From positions 2,004,001 to 2,068,000 of the forward strand of contig JAZBRI010000010.1 in the NCBI GenBank assembly GCA_036874045.1: a DNA stretch of 64,000 bases, given 5' to 3'. Below are positions 1 through 11,588 of the stretch, piece after piece; position 1 is the first letter of the stretch; each line of letters begins with the position of its first letter. A program made the translations under genes and the position numbers. Under the pieces are notes generated by a model. It was not told where the DNA came from. It ran no database searches and saw nothing but the letters and a program-made list of their open reading frames with translations. This stretch comes from Cymodocea nodosa. Lineage: Eukaryota > Streptophyta > Magnoliopsida > Alismatales > Cymodoceaceae.

Positions 1-993
1 ATTAATGAATTAAAATGCAAATAGAGATCCTTTTCTCAACCATGATGATGTAGTTGTTTCTATTTCCACAAATACTTCAATGTACTCATCTTCCCACTTC
101 TATTCGTTTAGGTCTTTCACTATCCATATTTGAAATTTCATTAGGTCATCCCACCATCTTACTAGACATAAAGTAGGATTATTAGATTCACTATACCATA
201 TTCCCAGTTGAATTTTATCATATTCTACGGATGGTGGTTCAGCTATAACTTGAGGTGTAGGTAATATTTCTATAAATTCATTATAACTGTCTATGCTCAC
301 TATGTGTAAGTTAGATCTAAATGCAACTGATAAATTTGTGACTAGATATATATACCCATCAAGTATCATATGAATGTTGTTAACTAGTGTTTTCTCTCCT
401 GGATATACTATAACATTTTCATTCCAAGATCTATTCATAAAATTATAAACACTTAAACATAATCCTTCATCCAAATTTCCAGTTGGTCTCCAATAAAATA
501 ATTTTTCAGGAATCATTGAATTCTTATCAAAAAATGTTAAGGTTATCCTACAATTTTCAATTGGTACTTCAAACATAATAAGTCTTCCTATATTCCATTC
601 TTCTCTAGTGATAGAATTTCTAATAAAAATATCAGGTAACAGAATAGCATACATTGGTTTAGTTCTATATATGATCAATCCTTCATCTATTTTCATAATA
701 TGATCTATTCCTTCTAATGTATTGGGTGGAATTCCAATAGTTTCTTCTATATTCATGTATTCATAACTGATTGTACTATGATTGAATACCTTCCATAAAA
801 ATTCATCTCTAATGTTAGTCATATTCGCAACTTGTAGTCCATAAAAATATCTTTCTATGACACATTCTCTAATTTGTTTTGAGATACAACACAATCTGCA
901 TAAATCTTTAGTTGATAGATTACTTAATACTTCTCTTAGTGCATCTAGTGGTAATTCCATCAATTTCATCTGTTGTGATTCTGTATTCAGCAA
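1..993 (-). CDS. F-box protein gene carried by element B
   Basis: The open frame 993-100 gives 297 residues, and homology to the other copies continues to the window edge. Residues about 14-50 look like an F-box (LPLDALREVLSNLSTKDLCR, then LCCISKQIREC), the part that in the family binds SKP1 of SCF ubiquitin ligases. Residues about 110-140 have the pattern IRNSITREEW, like the NPxTRE start of plant F-box-associated (FBA) domains. It lies about 200 bases downstream of gag in the same strand, as in elements A (15614-16662) and C (38879-39900), so it belongs to the retroelement rather than to a host locus. The target is unknown. No signal peptide or membrane segment seen. Confidence 0.8.
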
Positions 994-1049
994 TATAAAA
1001 CAAAATTTAAAAGAGATAAAATTTAATAGCTACTTACAGATACCTTTGT

Positions 1050-1110
1050 GGAGTTAAGTCGTAACTCAACAAACTAAGTTCGTTAATTAATAACTCTACG
1101 ACACTACTAA
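1050..1110. repeat. GTTGAGTTA-type palindrome cluster (B, gag/F-box junction)
   Basis: Contains GTAACTCAAC followed by AAGTTCGTTAA and TAACTCTACG, diverged copies of the palindromic motif seen across all elements here. The equivalent sites in A (15487-15547) and C (39963-40025) also sit between gag and the F-box gene. Confidence 0.6.
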
Positions 1111-1189
1111 CTATAGCTTCTATTTTTTTCCTATATATTTTTCTACTTACTATAATATACATAGCTACTAATAATTATGCTGCCTTATT

Positions 1190-3398
1190 CAACTTCCCTC
1201 CCAAAAGAGGTATCAACTTCATTAACAGTTCTATTCAAAGGGTTCGATACTGCTTGAATTGGTAGTCCTCCTATAGGTCTAACTTCTATTGATTCCTTCT
1301 GTCTAGGAAGTATATTTCTATTCATGTTTTGATTCTGAATGGTAGTATTTCCAAACACATGATCTAGACGATTATTTAATTGTTGAATTATTTTTTCTAA
1401 TTTCTCTATTCTAGATCCTTGTTCAATTAATACTTCATAACTTGGATTTCTATCTTTTATATTTTCTCCTCACTGGAAATTGTTATTTCTCTAAGATAAA
1501 TTTGGGTGATTCCTTCAATTAGGGTTATAAGAATTAACAAAATTATCTTTCGGGTTTCTAGCATAGATAACATCTAAGTCATTCATATTTGTATTCTTTT
1601 CTGCTAGTTTTTGATTTAATGATAACTCTTCTATTTTTCTAGTTAACTCAGTTAATTTAACTTCAAGCATAGTGCTCGAATTAATTTCATGCATTCCTCT
1701 TAGCAATATTTTCTTATTTGTAATAGCTTCAATTGAGTTTTTCCATTGAGCAGTTCTTTTTGCAAAATTTTCTAAATAAGCCCATGCTTCCTCACTACAT
1801 AACTTCAGAAATCCATTCTAATAGGTAGATTCTAATAAAGATTTAGTTGAAATATTTATGCCTTCATAAATTATACCTATTAATTGTGTCTTATTTATTG
1901 CATGGTGTTGACATTGAGTTAATAAATCTTTAAATCGTTCAAAATATTTCTAAAATGATTCTCCTTATTTTGGCTACACATTAATATCTCCTTTTTCTTC
2001 TTAATCGTTTGATGAGTTGGATAATATTTTTCTAGAAAACTAAACAAAATTCAGTCCACATAGAAATTGAATCAAGAGCTAGAGTATATAGCTATATGTT
2101 TCGGTTGTTTGTAAAGTTAAATTAGAAAACCTATATTGTTCAATCAGATCTTGCCTATTGTATATATTAATAAATTCTTTTAAGAGAACAAACAACTTTT
2201 CACACAAATTAGATATTAAGTCCAATTTGTATTTTTAACTATAAGTACACAGCGTATATTGTATTTGTGTGCAAGTACAAGTTGATCCCATAGAGATTGA
2301 GTAAGAATTGTGTACTATTTTAATTTTTATACTAGAGTTTATATGTGTTCAATTAAGCACTTCATTGAGTTACTGTTAACTCAACGAACTTAGTTCGTAG
2401 AGTTACAGCTAACTTAACGAACTAACTTCGTAGACTTAAGTTAACTCCACGAGCCTACCTTTCCAGTTAAATGCTGCTATTCACAAAGGAATTTGACCAT
2501 CCATTAGGTGGTTCCACAGAATGTAAATAACATCAATTAAGCATTTTAATGTTAGTTAACTTGAGATTTGTCATTAATCAACACTAACATCCAGATATTT
2601 TGAATAGTAACCATTAAGATTTTTTTTTGTATTCTTGTACTAATCAATTTCAGTACTCTATAAATTACTTTTTATTTTTTGAATCAACTAAACATAAAAC
2701 ATTCACAATACTAACAATAATAACATTAATCACGATACAAAACAAATAATACAACACATTACTACTAAATGTAAACACAGATAATTAGTGTTTTGGTATT
2801 TTTGTTTTGATATGTTCTTGAAATTATACAGATTCTTTCATTAAGGCATATAATCATGCAATTATAACATAATGGCTTAATTTTCATATGATAAGCTAAA
2901 TATTATGCAATTAACCATTATTTAACTGTTAATATTATGTAGTTTTTATTCTAAACACTATCTTTTAGCTATGTCTTTTAAACCAAAGGGAATATATCTA
3001 AGTTTAATAACATCAATACTCATATTAGGCATTCTCATCATTTGACAAACTTCATTAAATTCTCCAAGGAAATAATAAATGTCTTCTCTTTCTAATCCAT
3101 GAAAGTGTGGTAATTGACTAATATAATTAGATTTCAATTCAAACCTATCTCCCTCAAAGTTTGGTAATCAAATACATGAAGGTTCATCTACTAATTTAGG
3201 GTAAAGAATTTCTCCTAATGGTTTTTCTACTAGAGCAACCATTTTTTCATTTTCCTCTAATGAAATGTTAACTACACCCCTAAGGATTTCGTTAAATTCA
3301 ATTTTAGAAATTTTTTTAGTATGCTTCTGTGTTAAATAACCCTATGTAGGTGTTTTGACTAATTGTTTAGTGCTAAGAGAATGAATCCATTTGCTCAT
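1190..3398 (-). pseudogene. gag: gag (capsid) of element B, split by a solo LTR
   Basis: The minus-strand coding region matches A gag (14039-15388). The capsid-type part is at 3398-2963 and 2091-1720; the region rich in charged residues with ending similar to YNPNWRNHPN is near 1706-1500, and a short coiled segment follows towards 1200. The family is Retrotrans_gag as in Athila, whose protein forms the particle shell. The gene is downstream of pol and ORF-X, which is unusual. It is broken, and a solo LTR sits inside it. Confidence 0.75.
2097..2957 (-). repeat. Solo gypsy LTR inside gag of B
   Basis: Begins TGTTTAGAATAAAAAC and ends ACA in minus sense, matching the start and end parts of the A LTR but much shorter (861 bp against about 2050). 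It is flanked by a near-perfect 5-bp target duplication: CTATC at 2958-2962 and CTATA at 2092-2096. The surrounding gag sequence resumes cleanly on both sides. No internal region remains, so this is a solo LTR left by recombination. Confidence 0.8.
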
Positions 3399-4060
3399 AA
3401 ACTCTCAACATATAATAAATTACAAAAAGTTAATTACATACCAATCTAATGTTTTGCTCTAAATGTGTAAAAGTTATTGACAAATGAACTTGAATTAGCT
3501 GTTTCTGCTTCCAGTTCTTCAACAAGTTCTCTTGTTTTTAGTCAATGCTGGTAACTAGTAAATAACATTCCATTTTGTTTTTATAATGCACGACCATATT
3601 GTAGATGCATCTCCTTGCAAGAATGTGTCTTGTAACATGCAGTATGATTCCTATATTTATGGATACATGCTCTACTTTTAAATTTAAATTTCAATAACCG
3701 CTAAACTCACGAAGTCTAGTTTGTTGAGAAAAAGAATAACCATTTAGCTAACTCCATAGACTAACTTCGTTGAGTTATAGATAACTCAACGAAATGACCA
3801 GGTTACTATTCTTAACTTAACAAACTAACTTCGTTGAGTTACAACTAACTTAATGGACTAGCTCAGGCTTCTATTTGCTAACTCCATGGACTAACTTGGT
3901 TGAGTTATAGACAACTCAATAGAGTGACCTTATATTCTATTACTGATTTCATGGAGTTAAGGTTAACTCCATGAACTAACTTCGTTGAGTTAACACTTAG
4001 ACAAATTTTCCTAAAAAACCTAGTTCTTATATTAACTTCTAATTTTCTTTCCTGTATATT
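3399..4060 (-). promoter_or_regulatory. B spacer upstream of gag: hairpin cluster and TATA-like box
   Basis: The spacer between ORF-X and gag of B. It holds a dense GTTGAGTTA palindrome cluster (about 3694-3990) and, on the minus strand near 3580, GCATTATAAA, matching the TATA-like site before gag in A. It is interrupted at 4060 by element A; the other half of the spacer resumes at 20575. Confidence 0.45.
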
Positions 4061-4407
4061 TGTTTAGAATGAAAAAGTACATAATATTAACAGTTAAATG
4101 ATGGTTAATTGCATAATATTTAGCTTATCATATGAGAATTAAGCCATTATGTTATAATTGCACTATTATATGCTTTAATGAAAGAATCAACATAATTTCA
4201 GGGAATTAATGTTAATTTAGTACATTTCTGAACTGTCGGTAAATTGCAGGGTGTGACATTCTTAAGTATCCGAATTTTCTATTATTTCAGAGAGCTTTGT
4301 TTAATGTACCAGACAGTTATGTTTTAAAGAATATTTTATTATTTCTTGAAATACACGTGTTGAAACCATAATGCATGACTTAAGTGGATTTTCAGTAAGT
4401 TATCTGT

Positions 4408-4443
4408 TAACTATCCGAAATGCATCTAGGCATCGGATAGTTA
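4408..4443. promoter_or_regulatory. U3 hairpin, arms TAACTATCCGA / TCGGATAGTTA
   Basis: Two 11-base arms are perfectly complementary, with inner ATGC/GCAT also pairing. A pair of related hairpins is in the C LTR at about 59870-59940. The same CGGATAGTTA motif recurs in the LTR inside Harbinger 1 near 24130 and in a tandem array at 43071-43195. It may be a transcription-factor or silencing target; no function is shown. Confidence 0.55.
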
Positions 4444-4866
4444 GGTTCGTAAGTGTCCAAAATATTTGAACTTGTTAAGTTAGAATTATGCACATGTTGA
4501 ATTTAAATGTTTTAGTATATCACGGGAGATGCACATGTTTAACTCATTAAGTTAGCATAATTATACGCATTGAGTTACATGAATACACACTAAGGTAACA
4601 CGTTATGTTAGCAACTTATTTCTTTATTGCACGTGTTTTATAGTTAAATCAACGAAGTAAGTTCGTTGAGTTATCTGTAACTCCACGGACCATTTAATTT
4701 CTAATATACCACTATAGCGGTTACAGAAATAGGACATTCGAAGGAAAACCACGATTGCATGTATCACATAGGAATTCACTCGTGGGAGGGAGAAGAAATC
4801 ACCATCATTGATCTGAATGAAGGAAATCCAACCGATCATCTAAAGTAGTAGTTACCACTAAAGAAA

Positions 4867-4874
4867 TATAAAAG
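4867..4874 (+). promoter_or_regulatory. TATA box of the A 5' LTR
   Basis: TATAAAAG, conserved in position in all related LTRs: 19323-19330 and 24520-24527 on plus, and 36177-36184 and 59603-59610 on minus. Transcription would be expected to start about 30 bases downstream. Confidence 0.6.
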
Positions 4875-6085
4875 AAGAGGAGAAAAAACGAAGGTGTGGT
4901 TGGAGGTGTGTGGCAGTGTGTGTAAAGGTGGAGAATCGCGCTAATTGCAGGCAGCGTCGGAAGTTCACTGAATCATCCACATCATCACCACCAATTCACC
5001 AACATCACCAACATTACCATAATCACCAACCATCGGAGGTCTATGAGGATACTTTCCTGATGTTGGGTTGATTCTAAGCCAAACATAGTGCCTAACAACC
5101 ACTGTGAGGAGTGATCACGTCACGGGAAGGGAAGCCATTTTCGCTAAGCACCGACTCATATCTCAGGAGATCGTAAAGCTTCTAGCCTTGGTTTTAGGTT
5201 GATGCTAGTACGCTGAAGAGGAGATCATCTTGCAATTCTGGACTGGCGATTCTATAGGGAGAGGAGGCAGAATTGTAAGTGATTAAGTTTTCAGTAGTGT
5301 AATCACATAGCATGTAGTGACAGAAGTATTTACTGTCGATAGAGATTTTTACATTTCACCTTTCGCCCATTTTCATGAACATCTCAAAACAAAAATACTA
5401 AAACAACAACTTATTTATGTTTATATTTAGTATTTAAGTGTTGTATTGTTCGTTTTGTATCGTGATTAAAGTTATCATTGTCAGTATTGTGAATGTTTTA
5501 TATTTGCTTGATTTAGAAAATAGAAAATAGTATTACAATTTACTGAAATCGATTTGTTCTAGATACTTAAAGATTTTAATGGTTATTGTTTGAAATATTT
5601 GAATGTTAGTGTTGCTTAATGATAAATCTAATATTAACTAGCATTAAAGAGCTTAATTGATGTTATTTACAATCTATGGAACTGCCCAATGGTTGGCCGA
5701 ATTTCTCTGTAAATAGTAGTATTACACTAGAAAGATAGGCTCATGGAGTTAACTTAACTCCACGAGATTAGTCCATTGAGTTAGTCATAACTCTACGAAC
5801 TTAGTTCGTTGTGTTAACTATAACTCAACGGAGTGATTACTGAACACATTAAGTATAATATACAAAATGAAACAGTACACAATTCTTACTCAATTCTCTG
5901 TGGGATCGACTTGTACTTGCACACAAATACAATATACACTGTGCACTTGTAGTTAAAATACAAATTGGAATTAATATCTCATTTGTGTGAAAGGTTGTTT
6001 GTTTACTTCTAAAAAGAAATTATTGATATAAGCATAAAGAAAAATTAATCAAGTTAAAAACAGAAGTTAACAAATACAAGTTAAT

Positions 6086-6169
6086 TGGTGTTGTTGCCTG
6101 GGAACCAAACAAGTTCTCTAGTGCCGCCTAAAGCAACCAAACAAGTTTTTCTGGCACCGTTGTTGGGAA
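6086..6169 (+). other. Primer binding site region of A with serial primer-site-like copies
   Basis: TGGCACCGTTGTTGGGAA at 6152-6169 resembles the complement of the plant tRNA-Asp 3' end, the usual Athila primer. A degraded copy (AGTGCCGCC) lies near 6119-6128, and TGGTGTTGTTGCCTGGGAA at 6086-6104 lies inside the LTR end. Each copy is followed or preceded by CCAAACAAGTT. The repetition suggests primer-site sequence has been added step by step to the LTR end. Confidence 0.6.
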
Positions 6170-6239
6170 ATTGAGAAGCTAAGCAACTGTAAATGCTGTT
6201 TTGTTTTAATAGCAAAAGTGTTGTGTGTTTTCTTCTATA

Positions 6240-6359
6240 ATGGAGAATATGGCATATGCTTGTGCTCAAAGATTTCTGAAACCTATAGTTAGCATATGTG
6301 AATTCTGTAATTTGGAAGGTCACGACATTTCTGATTGTTTGAAACTGAAACGATCGTAG
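6240..6359 (+). CDS. Short zinc-knuckle ORF (nucleocapsid-like) of element A
   Basis: 39 codons, starting MENMAYACAQRF. Residues CEFCNLEGHDISDC form a CX2CX4HX4C zinc knuckle, the nucleic-acid-binding motif of retroelement nucleocapsids. In Athila gag this knuckle normally lies just before the YNPxWRNHPN segment at the end of the capsid protein; here that segment (15030-15080) has no knuckle and the knuckle stands alone at the 5' end. The counterpart in B is near 34880-34790, minus strand. Confidence 0.65.
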   Translation: MENMAYACAQRFLKPIVSICEFCNLEGHDISDCLKLKRS

Positions 6360-7184
6360 ATGGTTAGATCACATGAACAACAAATGAATTATCTTCACTA
6401 TAATAGATCTAAGTATGAGAATCCTATGGTTTACCCAACTAATGGTCAGCTTAGAATGTGTAACATGTTAAGAGACAAGGAAGTTTGGGATAGGTATGAC
6501 AGACTGGAGTTTAGCATAGAGCAAAACATGGACAAATTGGAATAATTTATGTGTCAGCAACAAGAAGTCAACCAATTAAACTATAAGGAAGCATATTCAG
6601 AACCTAAAATTGATATCATTTACGAAACTGAAAAAACCATAATGAAAATTGATCAAAAATTGAATGCAATGAGATTAGATGATTTGGAAAGAAAACTAAA
6701 AGCATTGGACGAATATACAATGAAATTACAAGTTATGCAACAGGACAACACAAATGAAAATTATAATGTTATAGATTTGCATAATTTACAAGACATACGA
6801 ACAAAAGAAAATACCAATGCAAGAGAATTTAAAGAGTGCAATTTAAGACTAAAAACAGTTGAAGATCATAATCACAAAAATGATATACAAGAACATCAAG
6901 AAAGTAACGAAAATCTAAAAGATGTATGTATAGCATTAAGATCTGGAATTGATATACCATCAAGAATTCAAAACGAAAATAATATGAAGGTGGATAAGAA
7001 CAAAAACCAAAATGATAATGAAAATGTAATATCTGAAAATATAGAAATTAATGAAGAAAAATCTGAATCTGCAAATGAGACTAAAAATGATCAAACAAAT
7101 CAAATGAAAGAAAAAGAATATTTTAAATCACAGTTATTAGCACCCTATCCTGAAAGATTACAACAACCATTTCCTGAAAAATAA
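6360..7184 (+). CDS. Acidic, coiled-coil-like region between zinc knuckle and protease (A)
   Basis: The longest open part is 6549-7184 (211 residues). It is rich in Asn, Glu and Lys, with heptad-like stretches such as MKIDQKLNAMRLDDLERKLK and a C-terminal SQLLAPYPERLQQPFPEK that corresponds to the segment before the protease in Athila polyproteins (PFPxR). It is equivalent to the linker between gag and protease and binds nothing I can identify. The B counterpart is 33990-34720 on the minus strand. Confidence 0.55.
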
Positions 7185-10100
7185 GAAAAAATAAGAGAAA
7201 TTTTTGAAAAAGTACAAGTTAGCATTCCTTTGTTAGATTTATTGCAGAAAATGCCACCTTGTGCTAAATTTCTTAAGGATTGGTGTACTAAGAAAAGAGA
7301 GCGTAAAGTTTTAAGGAAAGTCTTTTTAGCTGCGCAAAGTAGTTCCCTATTTCTGCCACAAATTCCTAAAAAGTTATCTGATCCTGGAATCCCTGTTATA
7401 TAATGCACCATAGGAAATACCTTTCTAGAAAGAACCTTAATAGACTTAGGTGTAGGTATAAATGTTATGCTAAGTGATATATTTGCATCCTTAGGATTAG
7501 AATGCTTAATCCCTACTAGGACTGTTATTCAATTAGCTAATAGAAGTATAAGATACCCTAGAGGAAAAATAGAGGATGTCTTAATTAAAATCAAAAACTT
7601 CATATATCCTATTGATATTGTAATTTTGGATTCCCAACAAATTAAGCATAAAAATAGTGATACATCTTTAATTTTGGGAAGACCATTTTTAGCAACATCA
7701 GGGGCTGTTATTAATTGTAAAACTGGAGTAATGAAGTTAGCATATGGTAATGAGGATACTCAACTAAATATTTTCAAACCAGAAAAGTTTGAGTTAGAAA
7801 TGTCCTTACATACCATAGATTTTTTAGAAGATGAAGGATATATGCTAGATGATGTGATTCAAGAAGAGTTAAATAGGCAACTCAATTCTGAAACTTTAGA
7901 CGAAAGTGAAAGCATAAATATAAAAGGAGATCAGGAAGAAAATGAAGATGTTCAATTAGGAGCTCTAGCTTCTGATGGGCAGCAATTAGAATTAAAACAT
8001 TTACCTCTTAAATTAACCTATATATTTTTGGAAGAAAAACGAACATGTCCAATCATTATTGCTTCAGATTTAAAAGAGGATCAAATTGCTAAATTAAAAG
8101 ATGTAGTCAAAACTTATAAAGAAGTAATAGGATGGACTATGACTGATATAAAATGGTTAAGTGCAACTTTATGCTGTCACTACATATATTTAGAAGAGAA
8201 TGCTAAACCTATTAGAATTCCCAAGAGGAGATTAAATCCAAACCTTAAAGAAGTAGTAAGGAAGGAAATAGTTAAATGGTTAGATAATCACATAATTTAT
8301 CCAATTTTTGATAGCTCATGGGTTAGTCCAATCCATGTAGTTCCCAAGAAATCAATATTAACAGTTATTAGGAATGAAAGTCAAGACTTGATACCTACAA
8401 GAATTCAATTAGGCTGGAGAGTATGTATAGACTATAAAAAGCTGAATGCAGTGACTAGGAAAGATCATTTTCCCTTACCTTTCATAGATCAAATGTTAGA
8501 AAAATTAGCAGGGCAAGAATATTTTTGTTTCCTAGATGGGTATTCAGGATATAACCAAGTCCCAATAGCATTAGAGGATTAAGAGAAAACAACTTTCACT
8601 TGTCCTAATGGAACTTATGCTTTTAAGAGAATGTCATTCGAACTGTGCAACACACCAGTCACCTTTCAAAGGTGTATGCAAGGCATATTCACTAGAATGA
8701 CTGAAGATTTTTTAGAAATATTTATGGATGATTTTACTGTTTATGGAACTTCATATGAAGTGTGTTTAAACAATTTAGACCAAGTATTAAAACAGTGTGT
8801 GGAAAAAAATCTAGTTCTGAATTGGGAAAAATGTCACTTCATGGTTAAACAAGGAATAGTCTTAGGACATGTTGTTTCAAAGAAATGGTTGGAAGTAAAT
8901 AAAGTTAAAATAGAAATAATTTCTAATCTACCAAAACCTAAATCAATAAAAGATATTAGATCATTTCTAGGACATGCTGGATTTTATAGAAGATTTATTA
9001 AAGATTTTAGCAAAATAGCTAGACCTTTAACCAATCTATTAAAAGATGTCCCATTCAATTTTGATAAAAATTGCAAAGAAGCATTTTTCAAGCTTAAAAC
9101 TAGCTTAATTTCAACTCCTATAATTCAAGTACCTGATTGGAGCCATCCATTTGAATTAATGTGCGATGCATCTGATTTTGCTATGTGTTGGGATAGAAGA
9201 TAGAAAAATCTCCTAGAGTGATTCATTATGCAAGCAAAACCTTAAATGATGCTCAAGTTAATTATACAACTATTGAAAAAGAACTGTTAGCTATTGTGTT
9301 TGCCTTAGAAAAGTTTAGATCATATCTGATTAGAGCTAAAGTGATAGTATACATGGATCATTCGGCTTTAAAACACCTAATACCAAAAAAACAGACCAAA
9401 CCTAGATTGATCCGGTGGATATTATTATTACAAGAATTTGATCTAGAAATTAAAGATAAAAAAGGTTGTGAGAATGTAGTAGCAGATCATTTATCAAGAT
9501 TACAAATAGAAGAATTAAATATTGAAATTAAGGATAATTTTCCTAATGAACAATTAATGACCATCAACATAATGCCTTGGTATGCAAACATAGTTAATTA
9601 CTTAGTTACTGGTTTAACACCTAATGATTGGAATAGACAGGATAAGAAATTGTTCTTTTCAAGAGTAAAATACTACTATTGGGAAGACCCATACTTATTT
9701 AAGAAATGTCCTGATCTGGTTTTAAGGAGGTGTGTTCTAGAAACTGAATATCAGAGCATATTGTCTTTCTACCATGACCAAGCATGTAGAGGGCATTTTG
9801 GTTCAGGGAAAACTACTGCTAAAATTCTGTAATGTAGATTTTATTGGCCAACACTATTCAAAGATGCTCATAAATATTACTTAAGTTGTTTAAAATGTCA
9901 ACAAATAGAAAGAATATCAAAGAGGAATATGTTGCCTCTTAATCCTATTATTGAGGTTGAAATCTTTGATGTGTGGGGAATAGAATTTATGGGTCAATTT
10001 CCTACGTCTAATCAATTTAATTATATATTGTTGGGGGTGGATTATGTATCTAAATGGATAGAAGCTATTCCTACAAAAACTAATGACAACAAAGTGGTAA

Positions 10101-10878
10101 TACAATTTATAAGAACCAATATAATTACCAGATTTGGGATACCTAAAGCTATTATCAATGATAGAGGAACTCATTTCTGTAATAGAAGTTTGAAGCCTTA
10201 ATGAAGAAATATGGAGTAAACCACAAAATTGCAACATCATATCATCCTCAAACTAGTGGACAAGTAGAAAGTGCAAACAAACAAATTAAGTTAATCTTAG
10301 AAAAAGTAGTAAATCCTACTAGAATAGATTAGGCTAATAGATTGATAGATGCACTTTGGGCTTACAGAACTACTTATAAGACAAGCTTAGGTACGTCACC
10401 TTTTAGGCTAGTATATGGAAAAAGTTGTCATTTACTAGTTGAAATTGAACATAAAGCTTCTTGGGCATTAAAAACTCTAAACACTAATTTAAATTAAATT
10501 GTTGAAAATAGGAAAATACAATTGATTGAATTAAAAGAATTTAGGAATGAAGCTTATTCAAAAATTGTAAGAGAAAAAGAGAAAATGAAGTTCTAGCATG
10601 ACAAGAAAATTATTCCAAAAACCTTTGAAATAGGACAAGAAGTATATCTTTACATGACTATACTCCATAACCATCTAGGAAAATTAAGATCTAGATGGGC
10701 AGGACCTTACATAGTTCGAAATATTTATCCCTATGGAGTTATTGAAATTGAAAATCCTAAAAATCAGAATATATTTAAAGTAAATGGACAAAGACTTAGG
10801 CCTATTTTGAAAATACCAAAAAGTTCCTTTGGAATTATAGAAGAAGTAAGAGTAGAGGATTATTCAAGCTCCACTTAG
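7185..10878 (+). pseudogene. pol: pol of element A (protease, RT, RNase H, integrase)
   Basis: Protease about 7200-7780: LIDLGVGINVM and LGRPFLATSGAVIN. RT about 8200-8960: WRVCIDYKKLNAVTRKDHFP, then FLDGYSGYNQ, then the catalytic box FMDDFTVYG (about 8722-8748). RNase H about 9110-9500: [37 protein letters not shown]. Integrase about 9640-10520: HHCC finger ([11 protein letters not shown]), core DVWGIEFMGQFP and NDRGTHFC; C-terminal GPY-type segment RWAGPYIV in 10654-10878. Together these match Athila pol in motif and order. The polyprotein copies RNA to DNA and integrates it. The reading frame is broken in several places; the copy is not functional. Confidence 0.88.
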
Positions 10879-10919
10879 TAAGAAATTTTTTGAGTATAAA
10901 AAAAAAAACCTTATTTAAA

Positions 10920-11225
10920 TATAATCACGGTTAAACCGAAAGGAATTATCGGTTTTACCGAAATATATATTTTAAAAAGAAAAAAATTGTTGCGGTTTAA
11001 CCACAAGATCCATCGGTCTGACCAAAACACAAAAATATAAAAAGATATTTATATTATATTTAGTTTAATGTCAATGTTATCGAAGTATAGTATCAGTTCA
11101 GCCAATAGGAAAAAAATATATGTAATTTAGGTTCAACCAAGGAATATAACGGTTTGACCGAAAAGTTTTAAAGTGTTGAAAAAGTAAAATCGGCTAGACT
11201 GGAAATTCTTTGGTCTTGACAGAAA
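10920..11225. repeat. Tandem array of CGGTTTAACCG-type hairpins
   Basis: About five diverged units spaced roughly 65-70 bases (starting near 10926, 10993, 11065, 11130 and 11190). Each unit holds two short palindromes such as CGGTTAAACCG and CGGTTTTACCG separated by about 15 bases. Equivalent arrays follow pol in B (29820-30125) and C (42770-42905). Non-coding; function unknown. Confidence 0.6.
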
Positions 11226-11254
11226 AATTATTATTATTTGCATTTTTATTAGAT

Positions 11255-11425
11255 ATAACTTTACGAGAAGTCCGTTGAGTTACACGTAACTCAACAAACT
11301 TACTCCATTGAGTCTAAGATAAGTTAACGAATTTACCCCGTTAAGTTAACTCTAACTCAACGAAGTACTGTAGTTAAGTCCACAGACTAAGTCCATGGAG
11401 TTAACTATAATTCCACGGATGAGAG
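11255..11425. repeat. GTTGAGTTA palindrome cluster before ORF-X (A)
   Basis: Several units alternate GTTGAGTTA, TAACTCAACG and TCCACGGA variants. B has the matching cluster at 29620-29785 and C at 42585-42735. Confidence 0.6.
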
Positions 11426-11588
11426 AGCGAGAGTTTCGCATGGGAAGTGACCCAATTACCCGCCTAAACTTAGGGCTTATTTATACTAAACTTAGGGTTT
11501 GGGGGCATTCTCCACAGAATTATTTAGAACTTAGAATAGTAGAGATCAGAGCGATTCTATTCCATTGTGTAACTCCACAATGAGGAAG

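Larger units (their letters stand above)
4061..6111 (+). repeat. 5' LTR of element A
   Basis: Starts TGTTTAGAATGAAAAAGT and ends GGAACCAAACA. U3 contains a perfect hairpin (4408-4443) and GTTGAGTTA palindromes (4640-4695, 5735-5835). A TATA box lies at 4867-4874. The stretch 4900-5280, which should be the start of the transcript, is richer in G and C and is well conserved among all LTR copies here. The 3' end carries a primer-site-like sequence (6086-6106). Confidence 0.88.

Noticed and set aside
1-993. Ordinary host F-box gene
   Set aside because: Same gene, same position after gag and same strand as the retroelement in three copies; no separate host context remains.
6152-6169. tRNA gene fragment
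   Set aside because: Only the 18 bases complementary to the tRNA 3' end are present, directly after an LTR: a primer binding site.
6081-6323. Minus-strand ORF of 80 codons
   Set aside because: It lies over the LTR end, primer site and zinc-knuckle ORF of A, and has no homologue among the other copies.
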